Source: Armillaria gallica
Lineage: Eukaryota; Basidiomycota; Agaricomycetes; Agaricales; Physalacriaceae
DNA length: 64,000 nt
Reading direction: 5' to 3'
Assembly (NCBI GenBank): GCA_037576215.1
Contig: JBANDB010000015.1
Coordinates: 434,001-498,000 of the forward strand
Numbering within the stretch: the stretch's first letter is position 1; the number at the start of each line of letters is the position of its first letter. Made by a program: the position numbers and the translations under genes. The notes under the pieces were generated by a model. That model had not been told where the DNA came from and ran no database searches. It saw only the letters and a program-made list of their open reading frames with translations. This document shows positions 59,596 through 64,000 of the stretch, piece by piece.

Positions 59596-61072
59596 CACCA
59601 TCAATTTTTATAACAAAAAAGACGATGACCCCACTGTACCTATTCCTGGTATATTAAGGCAAGCAAATTTTCAGGATATTTATAATTACTTCGCCTATGA
59701 ATTACCCTTTTCTCTGGCTTGGGGGGTTTCCCAAGCCAGGAACGATTATTTTATGAGGAAACAGAAAGGTTTTCCAGCAGATGAGATCTTACAGTATGAG
59801 GCAGAGCGAAATGCTCGCCTCCTATGGAACAACATACACCCGGATGCCATAATCGAGGAATTTCCTGATTACGAAGAAGCCGCACCAGAAATCGAGATAC
59901 AGGAACCAATGCTGGACGAACCACCGGTCCTACCTCCTCGGGTCACAAATACCTTCGCCTACGTCACCAGGCAGGCAGCACCAGGAACGTACCAACACGG
60001 GTACCTACCTTTTGCCGGTGCCAACGGAGCTGGAGCAGGCGCAGGAGGAGGCGGTGGACAACCCGCACAACCTCCGCAACCTCCAGCCACACCAGTATGG
60101 GTAATGCTCCCATGCTTCCCAGCACCTCCAGCAATGCCAGACCCACCAATACCCTGGCAGCTACTCGATGGAGCTGTCGCCCCATTCAACGACTTCAAAC
60201 CAAAAATCTTGAAGGAAGTCGATGATTTCAAGGGGGATTCTGACGACATCGACCGCTTCTTCCTAAAGTGCGAACTGCACTTCGACGTGTTCAACCGACA
60301 CTTCCGACACCACCCTCACAAAGTCGTTTTCTGCATCTCTCAACTCGCAGATGACGCTGAAAGGTGCTGGCAGTTGTCCGCGCAGATCATAGGAAAGACA
60401 CCAGATGGCAAGCAACAGTATCCAACTTACAAGGGCTTCAAGACAGAGCTCAAGGCAAGTTTCTGGAAGGATGCCGATGCGCAGTTAAAATACGTGCAGT
60501 GGGAGAAGCTTAGACAAGTGGACCACAAGGACAGCGACAAATTCTTCCAGCTCTTCAAAGAGCTAACCTACCACACCGGGGTATGCAACAACGACCAAGT
60601 AATGCTTCACCAGATCAAGAAAGCCGCCCACCAGACAAGTAAAAATACTATATACTCGGCTGATGGAGACATACCAGTCAGCTACGAAGACTGGAACGCT
60701 CACTTACTCTGGATCGATTACAACTGGTGCCTCAAACAGGCAGAAGGAATGACCATGGTACCATCTCGACCACAATCACAGAAGACGACCACGCCTACTA
60801 AGGGTGGTCAAACAGTTGCCCCTGTACCAACAACGATGATGGCTACAGGGACGACTTATGGAGGACGCGGGCAGCCGATGAATATCGACGAAGCCAGGGC
60901 AGCATCAGTATGCTTCTGATGTGGCAAAAAGGGCCACTTCAAGCGCGACTGCCCTACCATGCCAAAAACCCGGGCTGAAGCATTACGACGCTTCAATACT
61001 TATTGGGACCACCACCCAACTACGGAAGAAAACCTCTCAACAATTGAGGAGGTAAAAGAAACCGCCGCGTAG
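59522..61072 (+). pseudogene. gag: Element 2 Gag
   Basis: Starts at the ATG at 59522, inside the end of ORF0 in the +1 frame. It contains a Gly/Ala/Pro-rich stretch (GAGAGGGGG), then the capsid region with FKGDSDDIDRFFLKCELHFD and QYPTYKGFKTELKASFW. A zinc knuckle reads CF-stop-CGKKGHFKRDC. The TGA at 60917-60919 stands where element 1 has Arg (CFRC). The natural stop is TAG 61070-61072. Confidence 0.85.
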
Positions 61073-64000
61073 ATAGCGATTCAATCTACTCAGTGGCCAA
61101 GGACTTAGTTTTGGCTGGTACACCTATCGCGCTTCATAACTGTACTTATATACCACCTATAGTAACCACTGCGCATTCGAATATACCCGCGACTTCGCAA
61201 TCAGACCAGAAACTAAGCAAGAATCAAATTATGGATCCTGGAACGAGCGCAGCGGTAGTCAAGCTACCTGCGGCTCGACGTTCGACAAGTAACCTATTAC
61301 AGGCAAAAGCGAATGATAAGTCACCTACCATAGTGACACCCATCTTAACAGCGGGACCTTGGGTACATGACTCCACGACACAAGGTGATTCCTTGGACTG
61401 TGGAGCATGTACTGCAAGACAGGACTGACTGGATGGGGCAGGGGAGCAAGCGCATAGCACTCCACCTGGCAAAGTGGCTCTACAGAGTCCCTGCCTCACA
61501 GGGAGTTTCAAGGGAATAGCTTCGGCAAAACCTCCTCTGGTAAAAGAGAACACCATATGGCTACCAAAGTCTAAATCCCTTATACACTAAGGGGCTTTGG
61601 CAATGGCCACGGATGACAGCGATCGCAACGCTGGATTACAGGAAAAGGATATAGTGAGGGACTATTTGCCCTCGGTCCTGAAGACAATGAAGGATGAACT
61701 GGAGCCGAGTAAGGGCCCCCAATTAGTTGCCAATGCCTATCGTGATGGAGGGCGACTCGACGAAGGGTGAACGCCGAATGAAACGAGGGACCTGACTAGA
61801 AACCCAGGCTCGAAGGAACCAGGTGAAGGCGACCACTATTCAACGGTGAGAAGCGAAGGCAATCGTTGTTCAGTGGTGCCAGCCCAACCTACTGTCTCTT
61901 CACGGTACGGTACCTTCGCAGAAAGCACCTCCCATTCCACGACCAACCAGAAAGCCACAGGACAGGAAGCTGCTAGCGCCCAGGCAGTGAAAAGGGGGCA
62001 TCAGGTAGCTTTTATTGAAGAAGTACCTGATGACGAGGACATTACGAGTTTCATGATGAACAAGAACACTAAATTAATACCCCCTTTAGAAAAGGCGGTG
62101 ACCTCACCGACGGTAGTTGAGCCCATACGGGTCGACACTGATGAGCCTCCAGGCTCTGTACACTCATAAATTCGCGGATCTATAATGATCTAGTGATATT
62201 CTGCCCCTTCCGAACTTTCATATCAAAGCACAGCCATGATTGTCAGGCACTTTGATCCTGAATCCTATTATGCAACTCTAATGACAAGTTAGTGAACTTA
62301 ATAATTTGCTACAGTCAGCAGCAGTTAAAGCCTTACCAAGGCTGTTTACTTTGCGCAGTTCATGGCTTAGTAAATGCACAGGAAGTTCGTGTTGCAGCAG
62401 CTATGCACAGTTGCATAGTTCTTGGAGTTGCACAGTTGCTGACAGATCTCAACTCAGCATTAGTAAAGAAAGGATAAGAATACTCTATTGCACAGTAAAT
62501 AGTTCGCTTGTGTTGCGAATTAACAGGGCAAGGACAAATGTAGCTTACCTACAAGGAATTCTCAAAGTAGTATAAAAGTAGCTAACGAAAAGTACAAGAA
62601 AGAGGGAGAAGGAGACGAACCCCGAGGGAGTTACTTGCCCACAAGTACACTACCTTACACACCTAGATCAGATACACACACCCGAAGTTATTGCTTCTCT
62701 ACTGTTCATTAGAGAAATAACAATTAGCAAACTTTCCCTTTGCTAATAAAAGTTAGCTATAACTTCGTGTGCTTACCTCCGCTCCAAAAACTTCGCTAGG
62801 AAACCTTTACTGGTTACCCTTGCGAAGCATCCTCGACGTTTTAAGTTCACTTGCATACCTGTGCGCTTTAAAGAGCAATCCGTGGCTAGGATTGAAGCCC
62901 TTTAGCCACTAACAACCCAGTACTACCATTTCCGAACTTAGGAAACAACACCACTTAACTCTTATAGAGTTAGACACCTTGGGGCCTTAGCTACCCTTCT
63001 CATAAAAGAGAAAGTTCGCTACCATTGCCCTTGTGATTCGACTCAAGATTAGTACTGACTTGCTTGATATTAGGATCATTTAGAGCTATATCTTCCTTGC
63101 ACGTACTTTATCTTGGACAAAACCTCGCTCACATCTAGAGCACCAGCTTCATTAACTCACATAGAGTTCCCCAACTGAATCCGCAGCTAGGATTTCAACA
63201 CCACATAGTTCGCACCGCATCTAGGTTGCCCCCACCCAGCATACACCCACGTTTACGCACCTTTTCCCTTCCAGGAAAGTTCGCGTACATACCTTGAGCC
63301 TCTGAACAGCCTTCAGAGAATCATAACAAAGCGTAGCAACACGTCGCTACATCACCAGGAAGCTACAGTCATCGCACAGAGGTGCAAGACTAGACTCGCT
63401 AGAACCTGCCTTCAGATTCTGTGCTTGACTACACTCGCCATTACAGGTCTTGTGTTTTCTGCCCGCAGGAGTCTCTAGGATCATCAACGCGAAGGTTGAA
63501 GAGGCCCCGCAACTGTCACACACTTATACAAGCAGACAGACCTATAATGAATGGCTCAAACCATTCGGAGTTGAGTGGACTCTATGCGGAGTAGTCGAAG
63601 CGCGTACAGAGTTGGAGGCCAAGGCAATCCTAAAGAATTGGATTCACAAGGCACGCGCAGAAGAAGTCGTCGACTCAATGATCGAAGCAATGAGGGGGAT
63701 GAAGCAAATCAATGCGCTCTGGTGGCTTGAAGAGCTGCGAGAACCAAAGTGATATATCAGTGCGCTAAGCGAGAAAGGGAAGGACCTAGTTATCCCCGTC
63801 ATACTCGGGGCACCAGGAACCATTCCCTCCATCTCCACGGCTGTGTTGGTAGACAGCGGATGCACCAGTAGTGCCATCAACCAAAAGTTCATTGAACAAT
63901 ACAACATTCCCACTCGAGCGACCGCCGCACCAATCCCGGTCTATAATGCTGACGGAACCAGGAACCAGGGAGGATCCATTACCAAATACGCCAAGATCGA
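61054..64000 (+). pseudogene. pol: Element 2 Pol, 5' part (linker and protease), interrupted
   Basis: Pol is in the -1 frame relative to Gag. The linker shares SPTIVTPILTA (element 1: SPTIVTPIITA) and ASAQAVKRG, then VPDDEDITSF (element 1: VPDEEDDTSY). After the 62.2-63.45 kb interruption it resumes in another frame with WLKPFGVEWTLCGV (element 1: WVKPFEVDWTLRWI) and reaches the protease motif LVDSGCTSSAIN. Stops: TGA 61426, TAA 61588, TGA 61768, TAA 62167, TGA 63750. At the last, element 1 has Arg in the matching position (EPIRYI). Reverse transcriptase and later domains lie beyond the window. Confidence 0.82.
62170..63460. mobile_element. Probable nested insertion (LTR-like) inside element 2 Pol
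   Basis: Homology to element 1 Pol stops after about 62165 and resumes near 63490 in a different frame. The roughly 1.3 kb between has no coding capacity and looks like an LTR: TATAAAAG at about 62570, and pyrimidine-rich and short repeated stretches such as GTTAGCTATAAC. I could not find borders with a matching duplication that also restore the frame. GGAGT at 62424 and 63468 is one candidate, but its phase does not fit. Confidence 0.45.

Larger units (their letters stand above)
58118..64000 (+). mobile_element. Ty3/gypsy LTR retrotransposon (element 2), truncated by the window edge
   Basis: It begins TGTTACG, like element 1, with a 5' LTR to about 58542, a self-priming type primer site, ORF0, Gag and the first part of Pol through the protease motif VDSGCTSSAINQKF at about 63.85 kb. 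Gene order and relative frames equal those of element 1, but the sequences are strongly diverged, so this is a different family of the same lineage. Gag and Pol carry stops, mostly TGA, and Pol appears interrupted at about 62.2-63.45 kb. The 3' LTR and target duplication lie outside the window. Confidence 0.88.

Noticed and set aside
62424..63472. GGAGT...GGAGT as the target duplication of the insertion in element 2
   Set aside because: The 1,039-bp candidate has TG...CA ends, but removing it does not bring the two Pol frames into register.

Overview
The window looks like repeat-rich DNA from a mushroom-forming basidiomycete (Agaricomycetes). It has short GT-AG introns, lineage-typical families (HET-domain genes, caspase-domain proteins with a coiled-coil first exon, a helicase fused to a ubiquitin-hydrolase-like domain), hAT transposons and chromodomain Ty3/gypsy retrotransposons. 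Most coding sequence is transposon or pseudogene. Few genes look intact.

Layout. 1-14.0 kb: mostly gene-poor. It holds fragments of a minus-strand multi-exon membrane-protein gene (about 3.5-4.6 kb), a possible 6.7-kb terminal-inverted-repeat element (970-7625), a diverged tandem repeat, and an internally deleted HET-domain pseudogene (9.3 kb). 14.0-18.2 kb: two divergent caspase-like genes. The left copy has Ser at the nucleophile position and the right copy has Cys. 18.8-20.5 kb: the frameshifted 3' end of a helicase/C19-peptidase-like fusion. 24.1-42.5 kb: a three-level nest. A HET-domain gene is split at 24901/41517 by a 16.6-kb hAT element (16-bp TIRs, 8-bp duplication). That hAT carries its transposase on the minus strand and a second gene on the plus strand. 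A 923-bp insertion (4-bp duplication CCAA) breaks the transposase, and an 8,288-bp gypsy element (362-bp LTRs, duplication TGACA) breaks the second gene. At each of the three junctions, conceptual removal restores the host reading frame. 42.5-58 kb: sparse sequence with fragments of unknown genes, a CTAG-rich LTR-like block (51.2-52.4 kb) and one recognisable membrane-protein gene (53.8-55.5 kb). 58.1 kb to the end: a second gypsy element of the same lineage, cut off by the window edge in the protease and itself apparently interrupted.

The two gypsy elements share an unusual design. An extra proline-rich protein with one N-terminal membrane segment lies upstream of Gag. Gag is shifted +1 from it, and Pol returns by -1. 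A 13-nt sequence beside the 5' LTR is perfectly complementary to the predicted 5' end of the RNA, which points to Tf1/sushi-type self-priming. The single position where the two elements differ in this pairing is compensated on both sides.

Inactivation is mainly C-to-T. In element 1, nine of ten in-frame stops are TGA (most simply former CGA), and seven of the eight differences between its LTRs fall at CpG. This suggests decay of methylated CpG.
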